Origin: Triticum aestivum
Taxonomy: Eukaryota > Streptophyta > Magnoliopsida > Poales > Poaceae
Assembly (NCBI RefSeq): GCF_018294505.1
Contig: NC_057801.1
Location: 433,974,741 to 434,038,740 of the forward strand
DNA length: 64,000 bases
Reading direction: 5' to 3'
The notes under the pieces were generated by a model, which ran no database searches, was not told the origin of the DNA, and saw only the letters and a list, made by a program, of their open reading frames with translations. Position numbers and translations under genes: made by a program. This document shows, piece by piece, positions 9,309 through 20,527 of the stretch (the stretch's first letter is position 1; each line of letters begins with the position of its first letter).

Positions 9309-12300
9309 TTAAGTGTAAAAGGGGCGGAGCAGATCCGCATTCCAAGCTCGCGGCTCGTCAATCTGGCGATCGATGTTGTAAAGACGGTATGCTCCGTTGT
9401 GGAGAACTTTGGTGACGATGAAGGGGCCTTCCCAAGTAGGGGCGAGTTTGTGTGGCTTCTGTTGGTCCAATCGGAGGACCAAGTCTCCTTCTTGGAAGGC
9501 TCGGCTCTTCACATTATTGGCGTAGAATCGACGCAACTCTTGCTGATAGATGGTCGATCGGATCATGGCCATCTCTCTTTCTTCTTCCAGAAGGTCGACT
9601 GCGTCCTGCCGGGCTTGCTCTGCTTCGACTTCAGAGTAGAGCTCGACTCGCGGTGCATTGTGAAGTAGGTCACTTGGAAGAACTGCTTCAACTCCATAGA
9701 CCAGAAAGAACGGAGTTCTCCCAGTCGACTGATTTGGAGTAGTCCTCAATCCCCAAAGAACTGATGGAAGTTTGTCGACCCACGCACCTGCTACGTGCTT
9801 GAGATCACGCATCAACCGGGGTTTCAGTCCTTTAAGAATTAGGCCGTTTGCACTTTCTGCTTGTCCATTCGACTGGGGGTGGGCGACCGAAGCGTAGTCG
9901 ACTCGTGTGCCTTGAGAAGCGCAGAAGGCTTTGAATTGATTAGAATCGAAGTTTGACCCATTATCGGTGATGATGCTATGCGGAACTCCATATCTGAATA
10001 TCAATTCTCTGACGAAGCTGATGGCAGTGCCAGCATCAAGATTTTTAATAGGCTTGGCTACGATCCACTTGGTGAACTTGTCGACTGCCACCAGTACATG
10101 GGTGAAGCTGCTCCTACCAGTTCTCAGTGGTCCAACCATATCTAACCCCGAAACAGCTAAAGGCCAGACGATTGGAATGGTCTTCAAGGCTGAGGCGGGC
10201 TTGTGCGACATGTTGGAGTAGAACTGACATCCTTCACACTTGTCGACTATCACCTTCGCCATTTCATTTGCTCTGGGCCAGTAAAAACCCGCTTGGTATG
10301 CTTTAGCCACGATAGTCCGAGAGGACGTATGATGGCCACAGGTCCCCGAGTGGATGTCGTTGAGAATTATCCGACCCTCTTTCGGCGTTATATATTTCTG
10401 ACTGGCTCCAGTCGCGCTTTCTCTGTACAACTGTCCCTTCATGATAGTAAAGGCCTTGGATCGACAGACGATCTGTCGAGACTCTTCTTCATTCTTTGGG
10501 AGCTCTTTCCTTAGGATATATGCGATGTAAGGCACTGTCCAGTCAGGAGTGATAACCAAAACTTCCATGATCAGGTCGACCGCGGTTGGAACCTCGACTT
10601 CAGTCGGATCTGTGGCACTTTTCGGCTGCGGGGCTTCTTCAGTGAAAGGGTCCTCTTGAACCGACGGCGCGTGGATATGCTCCAAAAACACACCACTGGG
10701 AGTGGCTTCTCTCTTGGAACCTATCTTTGCCAAATCATCGGCCGCTTGATTCTTTAGTCGGGGTATATGGTGAAGCTCTAACCCCTCGAATTTCTTTTCT
10801 AGCTTTGTTACTGCATTGCAGTAACCAGTCATAGCTGGGCTTCTGACGTCCCACTCCTTCATCACTTGGTTAACCACCAAATATAAGTCGCCATAGACCA
10901 TGAGGCAACGGACGCCGAGTGAAATGGCCATACGCAACCCGTACAAAAGTGCTTCGTATTCTGCTTCGTTGTTGGAGGAATCAAAGTGAATCTGGAGTAC
11001 ATATCTGAGCTCATCTCCTCGGGGGGAAACCAACACTACCCCAGCACCAGAACCATTCAGCATCTTAGAGCCATCAAAGAACATGGTCCAGTGCTCCGAG
11101 TGAACTTGAGTCGGCAGTTGCTGTTCAGTCCACTCGGCGAGGAAATCTGCTATTGCTTGGGACTTGATAGCTTTCTTTGCCTCAAATCTGATATCCAGGG
11201 GAAGGACTTCAATCGCCCATTTTGCCACTCGACCAGTTGCATCTCTGTTGTGCAGAATCTCTGACAATGGGGCGTCGCTGATGACTGTAATGGTATGGTC
11301 AGAGAAGTAGTGAGCAACTTTCTTTGTGGTCATATAAATCCCATATACAAGCTTCTGATAATGAGGGTATCTTTGCTTCGATGGGGTCAGGACTTTAGAG
11401 ATGTAATATACTGGGCGCTGAACTTTGAAGGCTTTCCCTTCTTCTTCCCGCTCGACTGTAAGTACTGTACTAACGACTTGTCCTGTGGCTGCAATGTAAA
11501 GCAGCAAAGGCTCTTTGCTGATCGGGGTAGCAAGCACCGGCTGGGTGGAAAGCAGGGCTTTTAGCTCTGCAAACACTGCATAAGCTTCAGGAGTCCACTC
11601 GAACTTGTCTGACTTCTTCATCAGTCGGTAAAGAGGTAATGCCTTCTCACCGAGACGAGAGATGAATCGACTTAAAGCGGCCAAGCAACTAGTAAGCTTC
11701 TGAACATCGTGCACACGCACATGTCGTTTCATTCGGAGTATAGTGCCCACTTTCTCTGGATTTGCGTCGATTCCTCGTTCGGAAATGAGAAAACCGAGTA
11801 ACTTTCCGCCAGGAACTCCGAATGTGCACTTGGATGGATTAAGCTTGATATCATACCTCCTAAGGTTGGCAAATGTTTCAGCGAGGTCAGTCAGTAGGTC
11901 GGAACCTTTTTGTGGCTTGACCACAATGTCATCCATGTATGCTTCCACATTCCGATTGATTTGAGTGAGCAAACACTTCTGAATCATCCTCATGAATGTG
12001 GCTCCGGCATTCTTGAGGCCGAATGGCATGGTGACATAACAGAAGCACCCGAATGGGGTGACGAAAGCTGTTTTGATCTCATCGGGTCCATATAGACAGA
12101 TCTGATGGTACCCGGAATAGGCGTCTAAGAAAGACAGTCGCTCACATCCCGCAGTCGAATCGACTATTTGGTCGATGCGGGGGAGAGGAAAATGATCTTT
12201 CGGGCAGGCCCGATTGATATGTTTAAAGTCAATGCACATGCGAAGTGACTTGTCCTTCTTGAGGACCATGACAACATTGGCGAGCCACTCGGAGTGGTAA

Positions 12301-12458
12301 ATCTCTCGGATAAACTCTGCTGCTAAGAGCCAAGCCACCTCTTTGCCAATAGCCTTCCTTTTCTGGGCGGTGGACCGTCGCAGATGTTCCTTGACAGGTT
12401 TTGCCTTTGAATCGACTCGTAGACGGTGCTCAGCCAGCCCCCTGGGTACACCTGGCAT
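9309..12458 (-). CDS. G1 pol: reverse transcriptase, RNase H, second RNase H, integrase
   Basis: A frame of 1049 codons has no stop. The RT has 'SFLDAYSGYHQI', 'MPFGLKNAGATF' and the catalytic 'YMDD' about 165 residues in. The RNase H after RT looks degenerate ('LLLYIAATG', lacking the usual Asp). A second, archaeal-type RNase H at about residues 455-590 keeps 'FFDGS', 'NNEAEYEAL' and 'NQAADDLAK'. The integrase has a His/Cys zinc region ending 'KCEGCQ' and D, D, E at 'GLDMVGP', 'IITDNGS' and 'NGQAESANG'. The listed start is only the first Met after a TAG at 12522; upstream codons (to about 12521) are in frame, so the native polyprotein began earlier. It copies element RNA and inserts the DNA. 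Confidence 0.95.
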   Translation of the reverse strand: MPGVPRGLAEHRLRVDSKAKPVKEHLRRSTAQKRKAIGKEVAWLLAAEFIREIYHSEWLANVVMVLKKDKSLRMCIDFKHINRACPKDHFPLPRIDQIVDSTAGCERLSFLDAYSGYHQICLYGPDEIKTAFVTPFGCFCYVTMPFGLKNAGATFMRMIQKCLLTQINRNVEAYMDDIVVKPQKGSDLLTDLAETFANLRRYDIKLNPSKCTFGVPGGKLLGFLISERGIDANPEKVGTILRMKRHVRVHDVQKLTSCLAALSRFISRLGEKALPLYRLMKKSDKFEWTPEAYAVFAELKALLSTQPVLATPISKEPLLLYIAATGQVVSTVLTVEREEEGKAFKVQRPVYYISKVLTPSKQRYPHYQKLVYGIYMTTKKVAHYFSDHTITVISDAPLSEILHNRDATGRVAKWAIEVLPLDIRFEAKKAIKSQAIADFLAEWTEQQLPTQVHSEHWTMFFDGSKMLNGSGAGVVLVSPRGDELRYVLQIHFDSSNNEAEYEALLYGLRMAISLGVRCLMVYGDLYLVVNQVMKEWDVRSPAMTGYCNAVTKLEKKFEGLELHHIPRLKNQAADDLAKIGSKREATPSGVFLEHIHAPSVQEDPFTEEAPQPKSATDPTEVEVPTAVDLIMEVLVITPDWTVPYIAYILRKELPKNEEESRQIVCRSKAFTIMKGQLYRESATGASQKYITPKEGRIILNDIHSGTCGHHTSSRTIVAKAYQAGFYWPRANEMAKVIVDKCEGCQFYSNMSHKPASALKTIPIVWPLAVSGLDMVGPLRTGRSSFTHVLVAVDKFTKWIVAKPIKNLDAGTAISFVRELIFRYGVPHSIITDNGSNFDSNQFKAFCASQGTRVDYASVAHPQSNGQAESANGLILKGLKPRLMRDLKHVAGAWVDKLPSVLWGLRTTPNQSTGRTPFFLVYGVEAVLPSDLLHNAPRVELYSEVEAEQARQDAVDLLEEEREMAMIRSTIYQQELRRFYANNVKSRAFQEGDLVLRLDQQKPHKLAPTWEGPFIVTKVLHNGAYRLYNIDRQIDEPRAWNADLLRPFYT

Positions 12459-12521
12459 GTCAGAAGGTTTCCATGCAAAGATGTCCCAGTTCTCACGGAG
12501 GAACTGGATGAGCGCTTCTTC

Positions 12522-13592
12522 CTATTTGGGGTCGAGTGTTGTGGAGATATTAGTTGGAGCAGCGTTGGGGTCGGTCGGGTGGATGTGAACTGGCTTTGTC
12601 TCACCGGATGACTGAAATGCTGATTCCGTAGCGGGCTTCTTGGCTCGTAACAAATCACTCCGGTCTGCATTTCTCTGGTGTTCCTGCCACTCTTCTGCTA
12701 CCATCTGAGCATCGGTGATCTTTGAGCCTTTCTGAAAACACTCTTCCGCCTTCTTGCAGTTACCAGTAACACTAATCACGCCTGTAGGGCCAAGCATCTT
12801 CAATTTGAGGTACATGTAACATGGTCGAGCCATAAAATGAGCATAGGCCGGCCTGCCCAAAATGGCGCGATAGGCACTTTGGAAATCCACAACCTCAAAT
12901 GTCAGCTTTTCTTTGCGGAAGTTTTTGGAATCACCAAAAACCACATCGAGAGCAATCTGGCCGAGTGACGCGGCTTTCTTGCCATCAATGACTCCATAGA
13001 AACTCATGTTGCTTGTGCTGAGTCACGACATCGGAATGCCCATTCCTTTCAGTGTCTCTGCGTAAAGTATATTCAAACTACTGCTGCCATTCATCAACAC
13101 TTTAGTCAGTCGAGTGCCCTCGACGACTGGGTCGACCACCAGAGCTTGCCTCCCAGGGGTGGCTATGTGCGTTGGGTGATCAGACTGGTCGAATGTGATG
13201 GCCGTCTGAGACCACTTCAAATAATTGGGTGTTGCCGGAGCAACCATATTCACCTCTCGGTTTATAACTTCCAGTCGACTTTTGCTGTCAACGTCAGCAA
13301 AAATCACCAGAGTGGAATTGACCTGAGGATATTCCTTGTCACAATCCCCCTTGTCTTCAACTTTTTCCGACTCCTTTTCCTTATCCTTGGACTGTTTCCC
13401 TTGGAACTGCTGTATCAAGAGTCGACACTGTCGAGTGGTATGCTTCGGGTAAATAAAATTACCCTCTTCATCTTTCTTCATGTGGATGTGACACGGAAAA
13501 TCCATCACATCATTTCCTTCTTTATCCTTCACTTTCTTGGGGTTCCAAGGCCCTTTGGGCTTCCCTTTGAACTTTCCTTGAGTCATGGCCAA
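12522..13592 (-). pseudogene. G1 Gag C-terminus and aspartic protease region (broken)
   Basis: Two fragments run in polyprotein order. At 13023-13592 a Lys-rich segment with a Cys/His motif ('FPCHIHMKK...TTRQCRLL') resembles the Tat-lineage Gag zinc region. The protease start follows, where the active-site Asp-Gly-Gly is replaced by 'LMNGSSSLN' (Asp to Asn). At 12522-13007 the rest of the protease follows, with 'SAYRAILGRPAYAHFMA'. The frame is broken by TGA at 13023-13025 (consistent with CGA to TGA) and by TAG at 12522-12524 (consistent with CAG to TAG). The protease would cut the polyprotein but is inactive here by both criteria. Confidence 0.85.
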
Positions 13593-13700
13593 GGCTTCTC
13601 CAGGAGCAGCTGGCTCGGCTTTCCGCTTTTGCTTCCGACTGGAGTTCCCTCCTCCGATTTCCTGGGCGACTGACTTGTGATTGCCACTCCAGAGCCGATC

Positions 13701-15490
13701 CTATTCCTCACCATTGGCATATTTGGTGGCTATCTCCATCATTCGACTCAGAGACATGTCTCCGGTTTGACCGAATTTCAGGCTTAGCTCTCTGTACTTA
13801 ACGCCTTCCTTGAAGGCGCAGACTGCCTGGTGATTAGATACATTCTCTACCATGTGATGTAATGTGATCCATCTCTGGATGTAATCCCTCAAAGTCTCAT
13901 TCGACTTCTGCACACAAGATTGCAGCTTTGTCAGTCCTTCTGGTCGCTTGCATGTTCCTTCAAACATTCTGACAAACACTCGGGAAAGATCTTCCCACGT
14001 GTAAATGCTGCTGGGTGTCAACTGATTCAGCCATGCTCTGGCTGATCCCTCCAACATAAGAGGCAGATGTTTCATGGCCACCTCGTCATTTCCGCCGCCC
14101 ATCTGGACAGCCACTCGGTAGTCTTCAAGCCAAGTATCAGGCTTAGATTCACCATTGAACTTACTGACTCCAGTCGCCAACCTGAAGTTGGGAGGAATCA
14201 CTTCGGCCCTGATGGCTCTGCTGAAACACTATGGTCCTAAGACATGCACTCGGCTGCTGGTGCGTACATCTCTGTCGAGACCCTCTCTACGAGCTCTGTT
14301 CCGGTCGACCAGACCTTGAACGATGATGGATCTCGCATCAAAGCCTGGTTCCCTGGGGTCGACTGGAATCCTTCGCCCACCACTGTGCTGGCGTCTATCA
14401 TCCTGCTGTCGAGGTGCGTAGGATCCACCCCTTGTGGGAGGGGTGGGCACTCGACGTCGATCATCGCGATCGAATCGGTGATCATACTGCTCACGGTTCT
14501 TGTACTGATCGTGCCGGTCTCCACGCCCCTCACGCCTCGGGGGCGATCTAGGGCTATGAGCCGACTGGACCGTATTCGCAGCCACGGATCTGCTGTGAAT
14601 CCTATTCTGCGACTGTGATACAACTGAATTTTGATCTCCTGCTGCCCGAAGCAAATCTCTGATCTGCATCAAGCCTCTGCCAGCCTCTGACTGGGAAGGG
14701 TGAATTGATTCTGCTATACGGGCTGCAGCTGCTAAATTGTGAATCGGAGTTTGATATACCTGAGTCGGTGGTGGAAAGAGCTGACGTCGACTGGAGTCCG
14801 GGACCCGTTGCCGCGCACGCTCGTCAAGTGCTCGTTGAAGGTTCTCCAGTCGAGTGCGCTCATCCAAGTTGGCCAAGCGCGCGTCTTCTAAGGCGCGAGC
14901 CTCAGGGGTTTCTCCAACGATAGGAGTGTGAAGTGCATCCATGTTCCAGCGGCGAAGTTCTTCCCTCTGCATCGAATTGAGGGGCTCGGGGAGGTATTCC
15001 TCATGGGCGTGTGATGGATCGCCACTGCCATCACCTCCCTCAGTGCCGGGAAAGCCGGGGGGACCGTGTGGTCCATTGACCATCAGGACCTCCGCCGGTG
15101 GATCACTGCTGTCGCACTCGGATGCAGTCTTTGCGGAGCCAGTCGAACAGGCTGTAGAGAGATTCGTCGGGCTCGATTGCCGCAACTTGGGCGGTGATCG
15201 ACTGGCGAGCCACCGCGTGCCTCACCCACCGCTGAAGCCTCGACCGACCGGAGCGCTTGCGCCGGCGGGAAGCTGGGAGGGAGGATGGCACAAAAACCGG
15301 TCGATACTGGGTCGACGGTTGCCGCAGGAGGACGCCGCGGACGCATGCGCGAAAATGCGTTGCTCCGCGGACTGGGAGCGCGTCGACCTCGAGCGGGGCC
15401 TCCTGAAGCCAGGCAGAGTCGTCAGCGACGAACATGAGCGCGCCGAGACGGATCTCGCGGCCCTCAACCAAAACTCTGCCTGAAACCATG
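13701..15490 (-). pseudogene. G1 gag (capsid region and long N-terminal part, broken)
   Basis: The retrotrans_gag capsid core is at 13701-14201 ('WLEDYRVAVQMGGG', 'GSARAWLNQL', 'LRDYIQRW'). The preceding 14229-15185 frame is an Arg/Asp/Pro-rich disordered segment. An upstream frame from an ATG at about 15490 ('MVSGRVLVEGREI') reads to about 15110 and ends with a frame change. TAG at 14229-14231 separates the N-terminal part from the capsid and fits CAG to TAG; another TAG follows at about 13698. Gag would package the element RNA. The start at 15490 is the first in-frame Met downstream of the PBS. Confidence 0.85.
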
Positions 15491-15537
15491 ATGGAGATCG
15501 GAAAAAATTGCAACTTCTAAGTCGCTAAGACACCTGC

Positions 15538-15557
15538 CCCACGGTGGGCGCCAACCA
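15538..15557 (-). other. G1 primer-binding region
   Basis: On the minus strand the first bases after the 5' LTR are TGGTTGGCGCCCACCGTGGG. This is the position and TGG start expected for a tRNA primer site. The tRNA was not identified. Confidence 0.6.
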
Positions 15558-16102
15558 TCGTGGTTCTAAGTCTGACAGTAGTGTAGGGGGGTACTAAGGG
15601 AGAGGCAAGATCCTAGCAATGGAGTAGTTGTACACGCAAGAGTTTTACGAGTTCAGGCTCTTCTCGGAGGAAGTAACTGCCCTATGTCTCGGAGCCCGGA
15701 GGCGGTCGACTGGATTATATGCGTGTGAGTTACAGGGGTGCGAACCCTTTACACTGAGGAGGGGGGTGGCTTATATAGAGTTGGCCAGACCCCTCCAGCC
15801 CTCAGTTATGCAGGGTTTAAAGTACATTAAGACCGGGGGTTACTGGTAACGCCCACATAAAGTGCTATGAAGACCATAAAGGCTACTTAATGACAGACCG
15901 TTGCGTGTAGAGTGACTTTAGATCTCCTGGACGTTGAGTGGTTAGCTTCATGGTCGAGTGGTTATCTTCATGGTCGAGTGTCCTAGAGTCTGTCGAGTGC
16001 ATCACCTCTAGGTCGACTGACAGGTAGTTTCTTCTAGAGATGTCCTTGGGTAGGGTAGTTTAGACAGGTCCATGACCCTACCCTACGTACATAGCTTCAT
16101 CA
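15558..16102 (-). repeat. G1 5' LTR
   Basis: A 545-bp partner of 3080-3625. On the minus strand it starts TGATGAAGCTATGTACG and carries a TATATAAG box at about 15770-15777, the likely promoter of gag-pol. Its inner end lacks the terminal CA seen in the other copy. Confidence 0.92.
15770..15777 (-). promoter_or_regulatory. TATA box in the G1 5' LTR
   Basis: The minus strand reads CTATATAAGCCACC, about 330 bp from the 5' edge of the LTR. The same box is present in the 3' LTR at 3293-3300. Confidence 0.6.
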
Positions 16103-16107
16103 GGAGC
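16103..16107. repeat. TSD of G1, right copy (GGAGC)
   Basis: Identical to 3075-3079. It confirms that L1 was cut by this insertion. Confidence 0.85.
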
Positions 16108-16150
16108 CACATGTCATCCCAGATCCTTATATTTTCCCCGACCCCACACT

Positions 16151-18944
16151 CTAGATATACATTTCTTTTATGATCTCCAACCCCTTGAGAATATTGCGGC
16201 AAGTATAGCTCATGCCCGTCGTTGGTACAGCAAAAAGAATGTTTCCATCGGGGTAGTATTTTGCTTGCAGAACTCTAGCACACAGGGAGTTCGGGGCCTG
16301 GAGAAGACGCCATACTTGTCTTGAGAGCATCGCCAGGTTGAAAGAGTATAGGTCTTTGAAGCCCAGCCCTCCGTCCTCCTTGGGTAGTTTCATATTTTCC
16401 CAACTCACCCAGTGCATCTTCCTCTCATCTTTTTGCTGCGACCACCAATACTTGCAGATCATGTTGATTAGTTCTTCGCATAGTCCCTTGGTCAGATCAA
16501 AACAGCCCATAGCATACGTCGGGATCGCTTGGGCCACTGCTTTCACTAGGATTTCCTTGCCTTGCATTGATAAGAAACATTCCAGTCACCCATGGATCCT
16601 AGCCCACAGATGGTCCTTGATGTATTCGAAGCATTGCTTAACTGAACGGCCAACACATAGCGGGAGACCCAGATACTTGAGATTCGTTGTTTCTTGCTGC
16701 AGACCCAAAATATTCATCAATGCACCCTTCACCGTGGCTTTTGTATTTCGGCTAAACATGATGGAAGACTTCTCCCGGTTAACCATTTGACCCGACCCAG
16801 CCTCATAGACCTGTAGGATTCAGTTTATTTTAGACGCCCCATCCTCAGTGGCCTCGAAGAGGAGTAGAGAACCGTCGGCAAACAGTAAGTGTGACACAGT
16901 CGGAGCCGCCGGTGCCACCTGGATGCCTTTAAGCCTACCAGCCCTCTCGGCTTGTTGGAGCAACGCCGAGAAGCCCTCCGCGCATATGAGGAAGAGATAG
17001 GGGAGATGGGGTCTCCTTGTCGGAGCCCTTTGCCTGGAACAATGGGGTCGATGTATGTCGAGTTTATCTTAATTTTGTATGGGACGGATCTGATGCACTC
17101 TGATATCAGTTGTATGAAACCCTCACAAAAGCCTAGCCGGTTCATGATTCTCTCCAGAAAACTCCAGTCGACCCGGTCGTAAGCTTTTCTCATGTCCAAC
17201 TTCAGAGCCACAGAACCAGTAGCTCCCGATCTCTTTCGCTTCAGAAAATGTGACATCTCGTAGGCCAACAGCGTGTTGTCCGAGATAAGCCTACCCGGGA
17301 CGAATGCACTCTGATTGTCAGAAAAGATCTCCCCCAATATGCATTTGAGCTTGTTGGCGATGACCTTCGACAGAGCTTGTACACAATGTTGCAAAGGCTA
17401 ATAGGGCGTAGATCTTTTAGCCGTTCTGGATTCTTCACCTTTGGGATAAGTACCACAAGGGTATCGTTCCATCCCTCAGGAACACTGCCGCCCTGCAACA
17501 CGTGTAAAACCTCCTGCACCATGCTGTCACCAACTAGCTGCCAATATTTCTTGTAGAAGATCGTCGGCATGCCATCTGCACCAGGCACTTTCAAGTCACC
17601 AATGCTATCCAAAGCCTTCTTCACCTCCTCGGCCGTGAACTCCGCCATGAGGAACGAGTTCATTTGCGTCGTGACCTTCGGGGTAATGTTATTGAGAAAA
17701 TCACCGGCCGGGGGACCTGTCACAGGGGTAAAAAGGGATGAGAAATAGTCTGTAACCAGGGCCTTTAAACCCTCTTCTCCTTCTACCACTTCAGCATTAT
17801 CCTTCTTCAACTTTGAGATTGCGTTGATTCTTTTCCGTTCACTTGCATAAGCTTGGAAGAATTTTGTGTTTCGGTCCCCATAGGTCATCCAATCCACATG
17901 AGCTCTCTATCTGTACATCAAGTCGTGCTGTTCCTCCAATTTTTCAAGTTTGAACCGTAAAATCTATTCCTGGTGCACCGAAGCTTGGGAGAGCGCTCTT
18001 CTTCTGCACGCTTCAAGCTCGCCCATGATTTTCTTTATCCGTTTTGCCATGTGTCCCAGAATGTTCCTTCTCCAATCGCAAAGGTCCGACAGGACCGATT
18101 TCAGACAGTTTTGGACCGTACTATTACCATATGCCTTGGTTAGGTCCCAAGCATTACGAACATGGATATTGCACTCATCCTCCAAGAGCCAGTGTGATTC
18201 AAATCGTTTGAAGACATTAAAATTCTTCTGTTGTTGACCTGGTGTTCCCCCGTCGAGGTCCAAAATGATCGGCCTATGATCAGGCTTACATAGGTCGCCA
18301 TTCACCACTTTTTAACCCGGGAACCGTGCATGCCACTCAGGTGTAGCCACAACTCGATCAAGCCGCTCACGTATGTAACCCTCAACATGATAATTATTAT
18401 TTCTCCAAGTGAAAACATCCCCCTCAAAACCGAGGTCTTTTAGGTCACAAAAAGCTAAAGCATCACGAAATTGCTAAATACATGAGTGACTACGGGGTAC
18501 ACCTCCCTCTTTTTCATAATTAAACATAATCTCATTGAAGTCTCCGATGCACAACCACGGGAGCTTTACTTGATTATCGAGGATCCATAGCAGGCGCCAT
18601 ATTTCCAATTTGTTCTTTGGGTCCCCATAGATCCCTGTCAGTCTCCATTTGAAACCATCCTCCTCAGTTACAGTAGCATCAATGTGCATCCTTCCCTTCC
18701 ACCGCAGACTTAGATCTATCCCGCGCCTCCAGAACAGAGCAATACCACCACTCTTCCCATCACAATCCCTCGCCACCATATGCATCAAACCAAGTTTTAT
18801 TCTGAACTTTCCTAAACTCTTCTCGGTGAGCTTGGTCTCAGACAAGAAGAGAATATCGGGGACCTCCTTCTTCTGGATATCCAGAAGACCACTAACAGCC
18901 AGCCCGTTCCCCATACCCCGACAGTTCCAGGCTACAATCTTCAT
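16151..18944 (-). pseudogene. L1 ORF2 N-terminal part: endonuclease and reverse transcriptase
   Basis: It starts 'MKIVAWNCRGMGN' at 18944, the hallmark of the plant LINE apurinic-type endonuclease, with 'FLSETKL' following. RT blocks appear at 17241-17897 ('GADGMPTIFYKKYW', 'LIPKVKNPERL'), 16825-17394 ('FVPGRLISDNTLLAYE', 'LDMRKAYDRVDW', 'GLRQGDPISP') and 16586-16786, then the C-terminal RT part at 16151-16567. Around 16880 the catalytic FADD box reads 'FADG', so the second Asp is lost. Stops include TAG at 18474 and 17964 and another near 17910, all CAG-type, plus TAA at 18312. Frameshifts lie near 17390 and 17020. The protein continues at 3079 beyond G1. Confidence 0.9.
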
Positions 18945-20527
18945 TGGGAGGTGCAGGGCTGTCCTGGCAGCCCCGCGTTTTCTGAAACCTCACCCGTCGA
19001 CTGTCCCTCCTTCCGCTGAACACATAGCTTTTTTTGTACCCCTTCTCCAGTCATATCAACATCCTCAAAACCTCTCATACCCCCCGCTGTTGCCTCAGCC
19101 CGTGATGTGCTGCCCGTACTATCCCTTCCTTTCTTGTCTTTCCCTTTCAGTCTCTTGAAAGTGCCTATATTCTTCCCCTGCTTCTGGCCGTCGTTTGAAA
19201 ACATCAGCTGACCTGAGGGGGCCTCCTTCGTCCCGTTCATGTGCACCTGCATGGGAGCATTTTGCATGGCCTGGGGGACCGTGTCCCCCGCGGTAGCTTC
19301 CTCAGCCACCCGAGCTGCACCACCAACCTGGACCACCTCTGTTGGTGTGCCATCAGTTCCCATGCCGCCAGATGTCAGGAGTTGTGGTCGAGCTTCCGCA
19401 TGCATTAGCTCGTTTTAGGCGTCTCCGGGGGCAGGTACCGCCCCATACACATTTCCATCATGTGGACTTCCATCGACCTTTGCTTTAGTGTTCCCCTCAG
19501 GTGGAAACACAAGCTGCTTCGGGTTGCTTCTGGTTCTCTTACTGTCCTTATGCTTTAACGGGCTGGTGACCTCCTGACCCTTCTCCTCATCCTCAACAAT
19601 GTCTGCCCAGCTTTTGTTCTCTTTTCGCCAAGATGGACCATCACTTCCCGAGGATGACCTACCCTTCCATGTGTTTTGGCCTCTTCCTCCTAAACTGCGT
19701 CCACCTAAGAACGAGCGCCCTTCCAACCATCTGTTCTTACCATCACCACCCCTCTGTTTATCCATATAGGCCCGTAGCCATGGTCCAAACTGTTTTTTCT
19801 CTCCTCTTTTCAGTTTGATAGCACATGCTCTATCAAAGTGACCTAGCACCCCACAAATGTAGCAGAACTCGGGAAGGAATTCGTACTCGAACAGGCACCA
19901 ATTCCTGTCCTCCCCCTCAGTTTGCATGTCTGGCCCCTATGTGATCATCTTTCCATCGTCCTCCTCGTCATCCAGACTGAAACCTCTCATTAGTGGGTTC
20001 TTTATATTCATCCTAACCTTTATACTCAGATATTTTCCCACTGCTTTTCCATCCGGCCTTGCATCCACCTCAATTACCTCCCCAATCACAGCTCCAATGG
20101 TTTCTCCTACCTCTCTGCTCATCAAACCAAGCGGCAATCGGAGCACTCTCACCCATACTGGAATAGTATCAAAAGAGTAGTCTTCGATCCTCTTCCTTGG
20201 CATGTAATTTTCTATGACTAGCAGATTGTTGCCAAACTCCCATGGTCCATTACCCAACACCATTCTCTTTCCCGATTCCTGGCCCAAGGTAAAAAGGAAC
20301 GTGTTCTCATCGACCTCCTTGCAATCGACACCTCTGATCGGGAACCATATGCGCCCCAGCATTTCTGCCATGGCCTCGACGAAAACTGGCTTCTCTGAGA
20401 ACAGCTTGGCCAACGCTTGTGGTTCCACTATGCCAGCCTTGCCAGATCCGGACCAGCCAATCTTGATGCCTTGCTTCTCCTTCTCCGACAATCTCAGCCC
20501 TTGCAGCAGGCCCTCGACCTGCTCCAT
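18941..20527 (-). pseudogene. L1 ORF1 (DUF4283 and CCHC zinc knuckle protein)
   Basis: This is the RNA-binding gag-like protein of plant LINEs. From the ATG at 20527 it reads a DUF4283-type domain ('GRIWFPIRGV', 'LGNGPWEFGNNLLVIENY', 'VWVRVLRLPLGLM'). A CCHC-type zinc knuckle follows near 19860 ('CYICGVLGHFDRAC'), then a long polar Ser/Lys/Gly tail. Two in-frame stops, TAG at 19937 and TAA near 19406-19408, are the only breaks in about 530 codons. The frame ends with TGA at 18941-18943, which overlaps the ORF2 ATG as ATGA. I chose 20527 because the frame upstream has no other ATG. Confidence 0.88.

Larger units (their letters stand above)
3080..16102 (-). mobile_element. G1: complete Tat-lineage Gypsy LTR retrotransposon
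   Basis: A 13,023-bp element has two LTRs of about 545 bp, a GGAGC TSD, PBS and PPT. Gag, protease and RT-RNase H-second RNase H-integrase are on the minus strand, and a large extra ORF lies antisense near the 3' LTR. The double RNase H and antisense extra ORF are known traits of the Tat (Ogre/Retand) branch. By-eye LTR comparison gives about 20 differences in 545 bp (roughly 3.5%), suggesting insertion on the order of one to two million years ago under usual grass rates. It sits inside LINE L1. Gag and protease carry stops, but the pol frame is open throughout. Confidence 0.93.
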
